A stretch of DNA of 64,000 nt. Source: Kibdelosporangium sp040675465 (lineage in GTDB: Bacteria; Actinomycetota; Actinomycetes; Mycobacteriales; Pseudonocardiaceae). The stretch spans positions 186,001 to 250,000 of the forward strand of contig NZ_JBFAPA010000012.1 of assembly GCF_040675465.1 (NCBI RefSeq). Direction: 5' to 3'. Each line of letters starts with the position of its first letter. Within the stretch, counting starts at the first letter, position 1. Both the position numbers and the translations under genes were made by a program. Positions 49,236 through 58,478 of this stretch are shown one piece after another. Below the pieces are notes generated by a model. It did not search any database. It was not told the origin of the DNA and saw nothing but the letters and a program-made list of their open reading frames with translations.

Positions 49236-52200
49236 ATGGGGCATAGGTTTTCCACGGGCCACCGGCGCAGAACGGCGAGACATCGCTCGCTGTTCGTGCT
49301 GACCGGGGCCGCGATCGCGTTGGGCGGCATGGTGGTCCCGGCCTCCGCTGCCGCCGCACCGGCCGCGCCGCCAGCGGCCGCGGCCGCGACGGGTTCGGTG
49401 CTGGTGTTCCACGGCCAGGTCGCGCAGCAGGAGGACCCGGTCGCTGTGGCCACGCAGACGATCAAGGATCTGGGCCAGGCCAACGGCCTGACCGTCACCG
49501 AGTCGACCGACCCGGGTGTGTTCACGCCGGAGAACCTGGCCGGCTACCGCGGTGTCGTCTTCCTCTCCGCGCAGGGCAACGCTTTGACGCGGGACCAGGA
49601 AGCCGTGCTGCAGAACTACATGAAGGCCGGTGGTGGCTTCCTCGGCATCGGTGACGCCGCCAAGGCGCAGGACAGCTCGTCCTGGTTCACCGGTCTGATC
49701 GGCACCCGCCCGGTCGGCAGCATCGCCAACCCGGAGGCGGTCGCCGCGGTCACCGCGAGCGCGGAGAACCCGCCGAACGAGATCGCCACCAAGCTGATCG
49801 ACAACGACGCCAACACCAAGTGGCTGACGTTCAACCCGACCGGCTGGGCCCGGCTGCAGCTGACCAAGCCGACCGTGGTGACCAGCTACGCGCTCACCTC
49901 GGCCAACGACTTCCCCGGCCGCGACCCGCGGGACTGGCAGCTGCAGGGCTCCAACGACGGCCAGGCGTGGACCAATGTGGACGTCCAAACCGGACAGACG
50001 TTCCCGGAGCGGTTCCAGACCAGGAAGTTCACCACCACCCCGGTCAACACCACCGCGTACACGTACTACCGGCTCAACATCACCGCGAACTCCGGTGAGC
50101 CGCTGGTGCAGCTGGCCGACATCCGCCTGTTCACCGGCAGCTCGGCACCCCCGCCCGCGCCCGGTGTGAACCAGGCCGTGGTCGACATCCTCGACCGCCA
50201 GCACCCGGCGACCAAGGAGCTGCCGCTCAACGTGACCCGCTCGGACCGTTGGTACAACTGGGATCCGAGCCCGGTCGGCACCGTGCACACGGTCGCGCAG
50301 GTCGAGGAGCGGTTCTACAACCCGGGTCCGGGCGCGAACGGCGCCTTCCACCCGGTGTCCTGGTGCCGTGACTACGAAGGCGGCCGGTCGTTCTACACCG
50401 GCATGGGCCACACCGAGGGCAGCTACGGCGAGGACGCGTTCCGCAAGCACCTCAACGGAGCTCTCAAGTGGACGGCCGGTCTCGTGCGCGGCGACTGCCA
50501 GGCGACCATCGCGTCGAACTACAAGATCGAGCGGCTGACCGGGCAGAACCAGGCCGGGCAGCTCGACCAGATCGGTGAGCCGCACGGGCTGACCGTGGCG
50601 CCGGACGGCTCGATCTTCTACGTCGGCAAGGCCGCCTGCCCGACCGGCCCGATCGTCAGCTGGGACGACCCGAACGTGGGCCTGGGCTGTGGCACGATCC
50701 ACCGCTACGACCCGGCGACCAAGACCACCAAGCTGCTGACCACGTTGCAGGTCATGGGCAACCGGGGCAGCGGCTCGGAGCTGGTGAAGAACGAGGAGGG
50801 CCTGCTCGGCATCGTGCCCGACCCGAACTTCGCGGCCAACGGCTGGATCTACGTCTACTGGATGCCGCACGAGTCGATCGACCGGGTCAAGCGGATCGGC
50901 TACCGGACGATCTCGCGGCTGACCTACGACAAGGCGAACAACACGATCGACCAGGCCACCCGCAAGGACATCATGTCCTGGCCGGTGCAGATCCACAGCT
51001 GCTGCCACGCCGGTGGCGGTATGGCGTTCGACGCCAAGGGCAACCTGTACGTGGGTTCCGGCGACAACAACTCCTCCGAGGGTTCCAGCGGGTACTCCGG
51101 CAACAACTGGACCCAGGAGTTCGCGGGCATCTCGTTCCAGGACGCCCGCCGCACCGCCGGCAACACCAACGACCTCGCGGGCAAGATCATCCGCATCCAC
51201 CCGGAGGCCGACGGCACGTACACCATCCCCGAAGGCAACCTCTTCCCGCCGGGCAACCCCAAGGCACGCCCGGAGATCTACGTCATGGGTGTCCGCAACA
51301 TCGCCCGCCTGGCGATCGACCCGGTGCACCAGTGGCTGACCGCGGGCTGGGTCGGCCCGGACGCGTCCTCGCCCAACCCCGAGCTGGGACCGGCGAAGTA
51401 CGAGACCGGCACGATCATCACCTCCGCGGGCAACCAGGGCTGGCCGTACTGCATGGGCAACCGCCAGCCGTACCGTGACCGCAGCAACACCGACGCCACG
51501 GTGTTGACCGGGTGGTACGACTGCAACGCGCCGAAGAACAACTCGCCGCGCAACACGGGTCTCGTCGACCTGCCGCCGATCCGCGACAACATGATCTGGT
51601 ACTCGCCCGACGGCGGTGGCCCGGTCTTCCCGTTGCGCTCCGACGGCAGCGGCATCCCGACCTACAACGCGGCCGACGCGGTCTACACCGAGCCGTACGT
51701 GCGCGGTGGCGGCCAGGCGATCATGTCCGGCCCGACGTACCACCGCGAGCTGATCAACGCCAACAGCGGCGTCGCGTGGCCGTCGTACTGGAACGACAAG
51801 TGGTTCATCGGTGACGAGTCCAGCCCGAACAACCGGATCGCGGTCACGGTCGACCCGAACAAGGTGCCGCAGCAGGCGCCCCCGGCGTTCGCCGAGACGC
51901 TGTCGCGGATCATCCCGTCCGGCAACGGCGACAACCGGATGCAGAGCTGGATGGACGCGAAGTTCGGCGCGGACGGCGCACTGTACATGCTGGACTACGG
52001 CGGCGGCTTCTTCTCGTTGCACCCCAACCAGAAGCTGATCCGCGTGGCCTACACCGGCGGCCCGGCCACCCCGGCCCCGGCCGCGAACTCGGTGGCAGTG
52101 CAGAACAAGCCGCTGACCATCGCGTTCAACGGGTCCAAGTCCGGTGGCGTGTCCTACCGCTGGGACTTCGGCGACGGCACCTCGTCGACCGAGCAGAACC

Positions 52201-53207
52201 CGCGGCACGTCTACGCCAAGCCGGGTACCTACACGGCGAAGCTGACGGTCACCTACGCCGACGGTGAGATCGCCTCCGCGCAGTCCACTGTGAACGTCGG
52301 CTGTGCGGTGCCGGACAACCGGTCGACGGTGTGGCTGAGCGACCAGGACTCCGGTGTGGCCAACAAGCAGGTCGGTGGCGGCTGCACGATCAACGACCTG
52401 ATCGACGACGAGAGCGCCTACCCCGACCACGGCGCGTTCGTCCGCTATGTCACCACGATCGCCGACCAGCTGCAGAAGGACGGCACGATCACCAGCCGGG
52501 AGAACTCGGCCCTGGTGCGCGCGGCGTCCGCGTCCGACGTGGGCAAGTCGACGAACACCGGCTACAAGCCGTTGTACGACGGCACTCCCGAGTCGCTGCA
52601 GGGCTGGACACAGGCTCCGTCCGGGTCGTTCTCGATCCAGCCGGACGGGTCACTGAGGTCGGCTGGCGGCCTGGGCATGTTGTGGTACAAGAACGAGCAG
52701 TTCGCGAACTTCTCGCTCAAGCTGCAGTTCCGTGACATCGCCCCGGACGGGTTCCGCGCCAACAGCGGTGTTTTCACCCGGTTCCCCGACCCGCGCCAGC
52801 CGGTCAGCCAGCGCCCGGCGTGCGGTCAGACGGGATCAGCGGCCACCTCGCAGGCCTGGGTGGCGATCTACTGTGGACACGAGATCCAGATCTACGACGG
52901 TGACACCGGTGAGCCGCAGAAGACGGGGTCGATCTACAACTTCGACCCGGTCAGCCTGCCGGGAGCGGGTGTCACGCCGAAGGCGCAGTGGAACAACTAC
53001 GAGATCCGCGTTGTCGGCCAGCACTACACGATCATCCGCAACGGCGTGGTGATCAACGAGTTCGACAACACCCCGGGCAAGCAGTCCTCCCGGGCAGGCG
53101 ACCCGCCGACGGATCTGCGCCAGTTCCTGACCGGGTTCGTGGGTCTGCAGAACCACAGTGACAACGATCTGATCGAGTTCCGCAACATCCGGGTGCGGTC
53201 GCTGTAA
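49236..53207 (+). CDS. Secreted mosaic: ThuA, discoidin, PQQ sugar dehydrogenase, PKD, DUF1080
   Basis: A 1323-residue exported protein. After a signal peptide (about 1-45) comes a ThuA-like domain whose two halves (about 54-155 and 315-421) are separated by a discoidin (F5/8 type C) domain at about 165-303. A PQQ-dependent sugar-dehydrogenase beta-propeller spans about 435-940 (GEPHGLTVAPDG, VQIHSCCHAGGGMAFD, then YGGGFFSLHPNQKLIRV). A PKD domain is at 951-1018, a module shared with the next protein at 1022-1106, and a DUF1080 concanavalin-type domain at about 1110-1323. It probably binds and oxidises a sugar polymer, passing electrons to a copper protein. The start ATG lies 48 bases after the laccase. 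Confidence 0.9.
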   Translation: MGHRFSTGHRRRTARHRSLFVLTGAAIALGGMVVPASAAAAPAAPPAAAAATGSVLVFHGQVAQQEDPVAVATQTIKDLGQANGLTVTESTDPGVFTPENLAGYRGVVFLSAQGNALTRDQEAVLQNYMKAGGGFLGIGDAAKAQDSSSWFTGLIGTRPVGSIANPEAVAAVTASAENPPNEIATKLIDNDANTKWLTFNPTGWARLQLTKPTVVTSYALTSANDFPGRDPRDWQLQGSNDGQAWTNVDVQTGQTFPERFQTRKFTTTPVNTTAYTYYRLNITANSGEPLVQLADIRLFTGSSAPPPAPGVNQAVVDILDRQHPATKELPLNVTRSDRWYNWDPSPVGTVHTVAQVEERFYNPGPGANGAFHPVSWCRDYEGGRSFYTGMGHTEGSYGEDAFRKHLNGALKWTAGLVRGDCQATIASNYKIERLTGQNQAGQLDQIGEPHGLTVAPDGSIFYVGKAACPTGPIVSWDDPNVGLGCGTIHRYDPATKTTKLLTTLQVMGNRGSGSELVKNEEGLLGIVPDPNFAANGWIYVYWMPHESIDRVKRIGYRTISRLTYDKANNTIDQATRKDIMSWPVQIHSCCHAGGGMAFDAKGNLYVGSGDNNSSEGSSGYSGNNWTQEFAGISFQDARRTAGNTNDLAGKIIRIHPEADGTYTIPEGNLFPPGNPKARPEIYVMGVRNIARLAIDPVHQWLTAGWVGPDASSPNPELGPAKYETGTIITSAGNQGWPYCMGNRQPYRDRSNTDATVLTGWYDCNAPKNNSPRNTGLVDLPPIRDNMIWYSPDGGGPVFPLRSDGSGIPTYNAADAVYTEPYVRGGGQAIMSGPTYHRELINANSGVAWPSYWNDKWFIGDESSPNNRIAVTVDPNKVPQQAPPAFAETLSRIIPSGNGDNRMQSWMDAKFGADGALYMLDYGGGFFSLHPNQKLIRVAYTGGPATPAPAANSVAVQNKPLTIAFNGSKSGGVSYRWDFGDGTSSTEQNPRHVYAKPGTYTAKLTVTYADGEIASAQSTVNVGCAVPDNRSTVWLSDQDSGVANKQVGGGCTINDLIDDESAYPDHGAFVRYVTTIADQLQKDGTITSRENSALVRAASASDVGKSTNTGYKPLYDGTPESLQGWTQAPSGSFSIQPDGSLRSAGGLGMLWYKNEQFANFSLKLQFRDIAPDGFRANSGVFTRFPDPRQPVSQRPACGQTGSAATSQAWVAIYCGHEIQIYDGDTGEPQKTGSIYNFDPVSLPGAGVTPKAQWNNYEIRVVGQHYTIIRNGVVINEFDNTPGKQSSRAGDPPTDLRQFLTGFVGLQNHSDNDLIEFRNIRVRSL

Positions 53208-53213
53208 CCGCGT

Positions 53214-53246
53214 GGCCCGGCCGGTGAACTGCCCACCGGCCGGGCC
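53214..53246 (+). terminator. Terminator after the sugar-dehydrogenase mosaic
   Basis: A perfect 13-base stem, GGCCCGGCCGGTG at 53214-53226 with CACCGGCCGGGCC at 53234-53246, has a 7-base loop and is followed by CTTT. It lies 7 bases after the stop and may end or weaken the laccase-mosaic transcript before the cupredoxin gene. Confidence 0.75.
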
Positions 53247-53275
53247 CTTTCGGTACCGCACTCATGGAAGGTGCC

Positions 53276-55378
53276 ATGTTTCAAACGGTTCTGAAACGCT
53301 GCTGGGTGGTTCTGCTCGGCCTAGCGCTGTTCATCCCGGTGGTCGTCGTCCCCGTGGCGTCGGCCACCATCCCGCAGCCCGCGCTGGCGCAAACGCTGAC
53401 GTGGACCGCTGACAACGACATCACCCGCTACAAGTCCGCGCCCACCTCGGCCACGGCCGGGCAGACGACGATCGTGTTCGAGAACAGCGAGGCGACCGGC
53501 AACACGACCGGCATGTCGCACACGCTGACGTTCGACACCGACACCCCGGGCTACAACCACGACGTCAACGTCAACATCCTCGCGAACCCGTTCGACACCG
53601 AGAACGGCCGGCACGAGCAGACGGTGACGCTGACGCCGGGCAAGTACCGGTACTTCTGCACCATGCCGGGCCATCAGCAGATGGTCGGCGAGTTCACCGT
53701 GGGACCGGCCGGCCCGGACACCACTCCCCCGACGGTCAACGGGGTCGTCTCCGGCAACAAGGACGGCAACGGGAACTACCTGGGCAAGGCGACGGTGACG
53801 GTGACCGCGTCCGACACCGGGTCCGGTGTGGACAAGATCGAGTACCAGGTGGACGACACGAGCTTCCTGCCCTACACGGCCCCGGTGGACGTGACGGCGG
53901 TCGGCGACCACTCGGTGCAGTTCCGCGCGACCGACAAGGCGGGCAACGTCTCCCCCGTCGGCTCGGTGTCGTTCCGGGTCGTCGAAGCTCCCCCGCAGGA
54001 CACCACTCCCCCGACGGTCAGCGCGACCGTCGCCGGGAACAAGGATCCACAAGGGAACTACGTCGACAAGGCGACCGTGACGATCACGGCCTCGGACACC
54101 CAGTCCGGGGTCAAGACGGTTGAGTACTCTTTGGACGGTGGCGCCTTCACCGCCTACACCGCCCCCGTCGAGGTCACGGCAGTGGGTTCACACATGATCC
54201 ACTACCGGGCCACTGACAACGCCGGGAACACCTCACCCGAGGGGATGACCGGGTTCACCATCGTCCAGGCACCGCCGCAGGACACCACCCCGCCGACGGT
54301 CAACGCGACTGTTGCCGGTGACAAGGATTCCAACGGCGCCTACATCGGCAAGGCGACGGTCACCATCACCGCGACGGACACCCAGTCGGGCGTGAAGACC
54401 GTTGAGTACTCTTTGGACGGTGGCGCCTTCACCGTCTACACCGCCCCCGTCGAGGTGACCGCAGCCGGATCACACATGATCCACTACCGCGCCACTGACA
54501 ACGCCGGGAACATCTCTCCGGAGGGCATGTCCGGGTTCACCGTCGTCTCGGCGCCGCCGCAGGACACCACTCCGCCGTCGGTGAACACCACCGTCACCGG
54601 TGACCGGGATGCCAACGGCAACTACGTCAACAGCGCTTCGGTGACTGTCACGGCCACGGATGCGCAGTCAGGCGTCAAGACGGTCGAGTACTCGTTGGAC
54701 AACGGGGCTTACACCGCCTACACGGCGCCGGTTGTCGTGAGCGCCAAGGGATCGCACACCTTGCGGGCCCGGGCCACCGACAACGCCGGGAACACTTCCA
54801 CCCCGGTGTCGACGTCGTTCACGGTCGTCGAGCCGCCGGTGCAGGACACGACGCCGCCAGTGGTGTCCACTTCGGTCGCCGGGAACCGGGACGCCAACGG
54901 CAACTACATCGACAGCGCAACGGTTTCCGTGACGGCGACCGACTCGCAGTCCGGCGTGAAGACCGTTGAGTACTCAGTGGACGGTGGGGCGTTCGCGGCC
55001 TACACCGCTCCCGTTGTCGTTGGCACGAACGGTCAGCACACCGTGCAGGCCCGGGCGACCGACAACGCCGGGAACGCCTCGGCGCCGGTTTCGGTGTCGT
55101 TCACGGTGGTCGAGCCGAGTGGGGATGTCTGCCCCGACTCGGACACGCGGGCCACGGTGATCATCGGCGGTGAGGACACCAAGGTCGCCAACATCGACAC
55201 CGGCAACGGCTGCACGGTCAACGATCTGATCGCCGAGCGTGCGTCCTACCCCGACCATGGCACGTTCGTCCGGCACGTCGAGGACGTCACCAGCCCGCTG
55301 GTGGCCAACGGCGTGCTTTCTCGCAGGGACCAGGGCACCATCGTGCGCGCGGCGTCCCGTTCGGACATTGGCAGATGA
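53276..55378 (+). CDS. Secreted cupredoxin with five Ig-like repeats
   Basis: A 700-residue exported protein. Signal peptide about 1-38; then a blue-copper (plastocyanin-like) domain at about 38-146 with type 1 copper ligands His82, Cys128, His133 and Met136 (MSHTL, YFCTMPGHQQM). Five 94-residue Ig-like repeats of the OmpL47-type follow (about 148-617), then the module shared with the mosaic protein (618-700). It looks like an electron carrier held out on a repeat stalk. The ATG at 53276 is supported by GGAAGGTG; an ATG at 53264 is in frame. It follows the terminator of the mosaic gene. Confidence 0.85.
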   Translation: MFQTVLKRCWVVLLGLALFIPVVVVPVASATIPQPALAQTLTWTADNDITRYKSAPTSATAGQTTIVFENSEATGNTTGMSHTLTFDTDTPGYNHDVNVNILANPFDTENGRHEQTVTLTPGKYRYFCTMPGHQQMVGEFTVGPAGPDTTPPTVNGVVSGNKDGNGNYLGKATVTVTASDTGSGVDKIEYQVDDTSFLPYTAPVDVTAVGDHSVQFRATDKAGNVSPVGSVSFRVVEAPPQDTTPPTVSATVAGNKDPQGNYVDKATVTITASDTQSGVKTVEYSLDGGAFTAYTAPVEVTAVGSHMIHYRATDNAGNTSPEGMTGFTIVQAPPQDTTPPTVNATVAGDKDSNGAYIGKATVTITATDTQSGVKTVEYSLDGGAFTVYTAPVEVTAAGSHMIHYRATDNAGNISPEGMSGFTVVSAPPQDTTPPSVNTTVTGDRDANGNYVNSASVTVTATDAQSGVKTVEYSLDNGAYTAYTAPVVVSAKGSHTLRARATDNAGNTSTPVSTSFTVVEPPVQDTTPPVVSTSVAGNRDANGNYIDSATVSVTATDSQSGVKTVEYSVDGGAFAAYTAPVVVGTNGQHTVQARATDNAGNASAPVSVSFTVVEPSGDVCPDSDTRATVIIGGEDTKVANIDTGNGCTVNDLIAERASYPDHGTFVRHVEDVTSPLVANGVLSRRDQGTIVRAASRSDIGR
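53717..55126 (+). repeat. Five tandem 282-base coding repeats
   Basis: Units begin at 53717, 53999, 54281, 54563 and 54845, each at a GACAC(C/G)AC word encoding DTTPP, with an exact 282-base period (94 residues). Units 2 and 3 are almost identical over long tracts, for example at 54119 and 54401, showing recent duplication or gene conversion. They encode the Ig-like domains of the cupredoxin protein. Confidence 0.9.
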
Positions 55379-55410
55379 GCAGGACCCTTTCACCACAAGG
55401 AGTTAAGAGA

Positions 55411-56385
55411 ATGCCAAGACGCACCGTTTCCGCGCTCGCTGCCCTGAGCGCCATCGTCACCGCGCTGGTGGCGGCGCCCAACGCGAACGCCGACCTGGTG
55501 ATGTACTGCGTCGGCACCGGTGGTGCCGTGACCGTGCCCAGCGACCTGCTGGTGCCCTCCGGCGAGTCCTGTTCACTGGAGGGCACGACCGTCACCGGCA
55601 ACGTGCGCGTCCAGGCCGGCGCCAACCTGGTGATCTCCGGCGGCACGATCAACGGCCAGGTCCAGGTGGCCAACAACGGCTACTTCGACGCCACCAACAC
55701 CCGCGTCGACGGTGAGGTCGTGCTCGCCCCCGGCGGGTTCGGCAGCTACCTGCGCAAGGTCCGGGGCGCCTCGGTCACCTTGCAGCCCAAGGGAACCGCC
55801 ACGGTCGAGGGCTTCCTGTTCGTGGACGACTCGGTCATCGACGGCAATGTCACGGCCGGCGTCGGCGAGGTCCGCCTGGACAAGAACACCCAGGTGACCG
55901 GGAACGTCAACAGCAGCGGCGCGTACTCCACGGACGTCCGTGACTCCTTTGTGGACGGTACGCTGTCGGTGCTGAACAACGCGAACGGCAGCGTCGTGTG
56001 CGGCGGTTCGGTCGCCGGCAAGGCCACCTTCGCCGGCAACCAGGGTGGCGTGCAGCTCGGCCCGAACGGCGCCCTGGACAGCTGCGCGTCCGGCGGCTAC
56101 TTCGGCCGGGACGTCAGCATCAGCAACACCAACGGCAAGTCCTCCGTCGATGACACCATCATCAACGGACAGCTCCAGCTGAACGGCAACAACCCCGCGA
56201 CCGCCGTCGCCGCCAACAACCGCATCCGCGGCGGCGTCGTCGGCCAGACCGGCGCCGCGGCCGCAGCTTCCAAGGCCGCCCGCGCCCAGGCCGCCGCTCC
56301 CCGGGTGAACACCGGCGAGCAGAAGTCCGCCGACCGCCGCGCCGCCGCCACCCAGGCGGCGATCGAAGCGGGCCAGGCATTCTGA
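55411..56385 (+). CDS. Secreted beta-helix protein
   Basis: A 324-residue exported protein. Signal peptide about 1-27 (LAALSAIVTALVAAPNANA). The mature part is a run of short, Gly-, Val- and Asn-rich strands (TVTGNVRVQAGANLVISGGT, GQVQVANNGYFDATNT) typical of a right-handed beta-helix, with three or four cysteines; the C-terminus is Ala-rich. Function unknown; a structural or polymer-binding role is likely. AAGGAG lies 10 bases ahead of the ATG at 55411. It is the last gene of the secreted cluster, ended by the strong hairpin at 56398-56439. Confidence 0.8.
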   Translation: MPRRTVSALAALSAIVTALVAAPNANADLVMYCVGTGGAVTVPSDLLVPSGESCSLEGTTVTGNVRVQAGANLVISGGTINGQVQVANNGYFDATNTRVDGEVVLAPGGFGSYLRKVRGASVTLQPKGTATVEGFLFVDDSVIDGNVTAGVGEVRLDKNTQVTGNVNSSGAYSTDVRDSFVDGTLSVLNNANGSVVCGGSVAGKATFAGNQGGVQLGPNGALDSCASGGYFGRDVSISNTNGKSSVDDTIINGQLQLNGNNPATAVAANNRIRGGVVGQTGAAAAASKAARAQAAAPRVNTGEQKSADRRAAATQAAIEAGQAF

Positions 56386-56397
56386 AGTAACTGAAGC

Positions 56398-56439
56398 AAG
56401 GGGCTTTCTCCCGCACGCGATCGCGGGAGAAAGCCCCTT
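56398..56439. terminator. Strong terminator ending the secreted cluster
   Basis: A perfect 17-base stem, AAGGGGCTTTCTCCCGC at 56398-56414 with GCGGGAGAAAGCCCCTT at 56423-56439, and an 8-base loop. It lies 12 bases past the beta-helix stop and isolates the cluster from the next gene. Confidence 0.9.
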
Positions 56440-56495
56440 GCCCGGCACGATGGGGGCGATCACGAACAGCGCCCGGTCAGGGTAACGTCGCGGCG

Positions 56496-57470
56496 GTGAC
56501 CCAAGGATTCACGCTGGTGATGGTGCCGCCCCATCAGGAGGACACCTCGACGTGGCCGCGACGGCTCGAGCAAGCCGTGCCCGGCCTGAAGGTCCTGCGG
56601 CCGGGAACGACCAACGAGGCCGCTGAGGCGTTGGCTGAGGCGGATGCGGCGTACGGCACCCTGCCGGCCGATCTGCTCAGGCACGCGACCAGGCTCCGGT
56701 GGTTGCAGGCGCCGCAGGCGGGGCCGCCGCCCGGGTTCTACCACGCGGATCTGATCGCGCATCCGGTTCGGGTGACGAACATGCGCGACACGTACACGGA
56801 TCATGTGGCGACGCACACGATGGCGCTCGTGCTGAGTCTGGCGCGTGGGATCCCGATGTATGTGCGAGCGCAGGAGCAGTCCAGGTGGGCGCCGGACTGG
56901 GATCCCGGGTCGGTGCTGGCGTTGGCGGAAATCCGGGCGTTGGTGGTGGGGGTCGGTGCGATCGGGGCCGAGGTGGGCCGGATGCTCGCGGCGTTCGGGA
57001 CACAGGTCGTGGGCATCGACGCCCGGCGGACCGACGCGCCGGAAGGGTTCACAACCGTGCGGCCACCGGACACAGTGGACGATGAGATCCCGCGTGCCGA
57101 CTTGGTGATCCTGGCCATCCCGCACACCCCAGAGACCGAAGGCCTGATCAACCCGCGGCGGCTCAAGCTGTTCCGCAAGAGCGCCTACCTGATCAACATC
57201 GGCCGTGGCCCGCTCGTGCAGCTCGACGCGCTCAACCATGCGCTGGAAGTCAAAGAGCTCGCGGGAGCGGCACTCGACGTGTTCGAGACCGAGCCGTTGC
57301 CGGCGGAGCATCCGTTGTGGCAACGAAAGAACGTGTTGATCACGCCGCATGTCGCCGGAGCCGGGCCGCACAGCGAGGAACGCCGGTTCGCGGTGATCCT
57401 GGAGAACGCCAAGCGGTTCGCCGCCGGAGAACCGCTGATCAACGTGGTGGACAAGGCCCTCTGGTTCTAA
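56496..57470 (+). CDS. D-2-hydroxyacid dehydrogenase
   Basis: A 324-residue NAD(P)-dependent dehydrogenase of the D-isomer 2-hydroxyacid family. The cofactor motif is GVGAIGAEVGRML. Catalytic residues are Arg in INIGRGPLV, Glu in FETEPLP and His in ITPHVAGAG. It interconverts a 2-keto acid and its D-hydroxy acid (glyoxylate/hydroxypyruvate, phosphoglycerate or similar). The start is a GTG at 56496. It converges with the GlxA-type regulator gene, overlapping by 4 bases, and is otherwise alone. Confidence 0.85.
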   Translation: MTQGFTLVMVPPHQEDTSTWPRRLEQAVPGLKVLRPGTTNEAAEALAEADAAYGTLPADLLRHATRLRWLQAPQAGPPPGFYHADLIAHPVRVTNMRDTYTDHVATHTMALVLSLARGIPMYVRAQEQSRWAPDWDPGSVLALAEIRALVVGVGAIGAEVGRMLAAFGTQVVGIDARRTDAPEGFTTVRPPDTVDDEIPRADLVILAIPHTPETEGLINPRRLKLFRKSAYLINIGRGPLVQLDALNHALEVKELAGAALDVFETEPLPAEHPLWQRKNVLITPHVAGAGPHSEERRFAVILENAKRFAAGEPLINVVDKALWF

Positions 57471-58426
57471 CGGCCGAACCGCTGACGGTAAGCCGACGGC
57501 GTCACGCCGGTGTGCCGGCGGAACTGGGCGCGGAGGTTCGCGGTCGTGCCCAGTCCGCTGGCCCCGGCGACCCGGTCCAGCTGCGACTCCCCGCGTTCGA
57601 TCAACCGGCACGCCAACGTCACCCGCTCCAAAGTCAGCCACGCCAACGGAGTCGTGCCCAGCTCGGTCTGGAACCGCCGGTGCAGCGTCGCCTGACTCGC
57701 CGCCGCCCGCGAGGCGAGATCCGCCACGGTCAACGGCTGATCCAGCCGCTCCCGGGCCCAGGCCAGCACTGGAGCGAGTGAAGTGTCGGCCACAGCGGGG
57801 ATCGGCCGCTCGACGAACTGGCGCTGCCCGCCGTCCCGGTGCCCGCTGAACACCAGCCGCCGGCTCACCGCGTTCGCGATCTCCGCGCCGTGATCCAGCC
57901 GGATCAGATGCAACCCCAGGTCCAGCGCGGCCGCGCTCCCCGCGGCTGTCAACACGTTCCCACTGTCCACAAACAACACATCCGGCTCGAGGAGCACCGA
58001 GGGGTACCGCGCGACAAAGGAATCGGCCCACCGCCAGTGGGTGGTCGCCCGCCTCCCGTCCAGCACGCCGGCATCGGCCAACGTGAAGGCGCCCGTGCAG
58101 AAACTCACCAGCCGCGCACCCCGCTCAGCCGCCCGTGCGATCGCCGCCAGCACCTCCGGGGACGCCGTGTTCAACGGGTCCGGCCGGTTGGGCACGATCA
58201 GGGTGTCGGCGGCGTCCGCGGCCTCCAGGCCCGCGACCCCGGACAGCGTGAACATCCCGAGGTGCATCGACACCGCCGGGCGGGCCGCGCACAACGTGAA
58301 CGAGTACCACGGCCGGTCCAGTTCGGGCCGGCGCAGCCCGAACAGCTCGGTCGCCACGCCCAGCTCGAACGGGTTCGAGCCCTCGTCCACCAGCACGGCG
58401 ACCCGGTGCGAGGATTCTTGCGACAT
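57467..58426 (-). CDS. GlxA-type regulator (DJ-1/PfpI plus AraC)
   Basis: A 319-residue regulator. Residues about 10-185 form a DJ-1/PfpI-type domain with the conserved cysteine region LVSFCTGAFTLAD; about 215-315 is an AraC double helix-turn-helix (LASRAAASQATLHRRFQTEL, then LGTTANLRAQFRRHTGVTPS). GlxA proteins are activators whose PfpI domain is thought to sense small metabolites. It is divergent from a small cupin gene across 52 bases, and that cupin is its likely target. Confidence 0.9.
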   Translation of the reverse strand: MSQESSHRVAVLVDEGSNPFELGVATELFGLRRPELDRPWYSFTLCAARPAVSMHLGMFTLSGVAGLEAADAADTLIVPNRPDPLNTASPEVLAAIARAAERGARLVSFCTGAFTLADAGVLDGRRATTHWRWADSFVARYPSVLLEPDVLFVDSGNVLTAAGSAAALDLGLHLIRLDHGAEIANAVSRRLVFSGHRDGGQRQFVERPIPAVADTSLAPVLAWARERLDQPLTVADLASRAAASQATLHRRFQTELGTTPLAWLTLERVTLACRLIERGESQLDRVAGASGLGTTANLRAQFRRHTGVTPSAYRQRFGR

Positions 58427-58478
58427 GTGCGATTCCTAGCACTCACGCTCGCCCGGCGCCAGCCCCCACGATGGCTCC

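Noticed and set aside
49230..52430. A thousand-codon open frame antisense to the mosaic sugar-dehydrogenase gene
   Set aside because: Low-complexity sequence without recognisable domains; the plus strand has several clear domains.
53717..55126. Possible CRISPR-like array because of regular repeats
   Set aside because: The repeats are 282 bases, coding and in frame, and belong to Ig-like protein domains; there are no short spacers.
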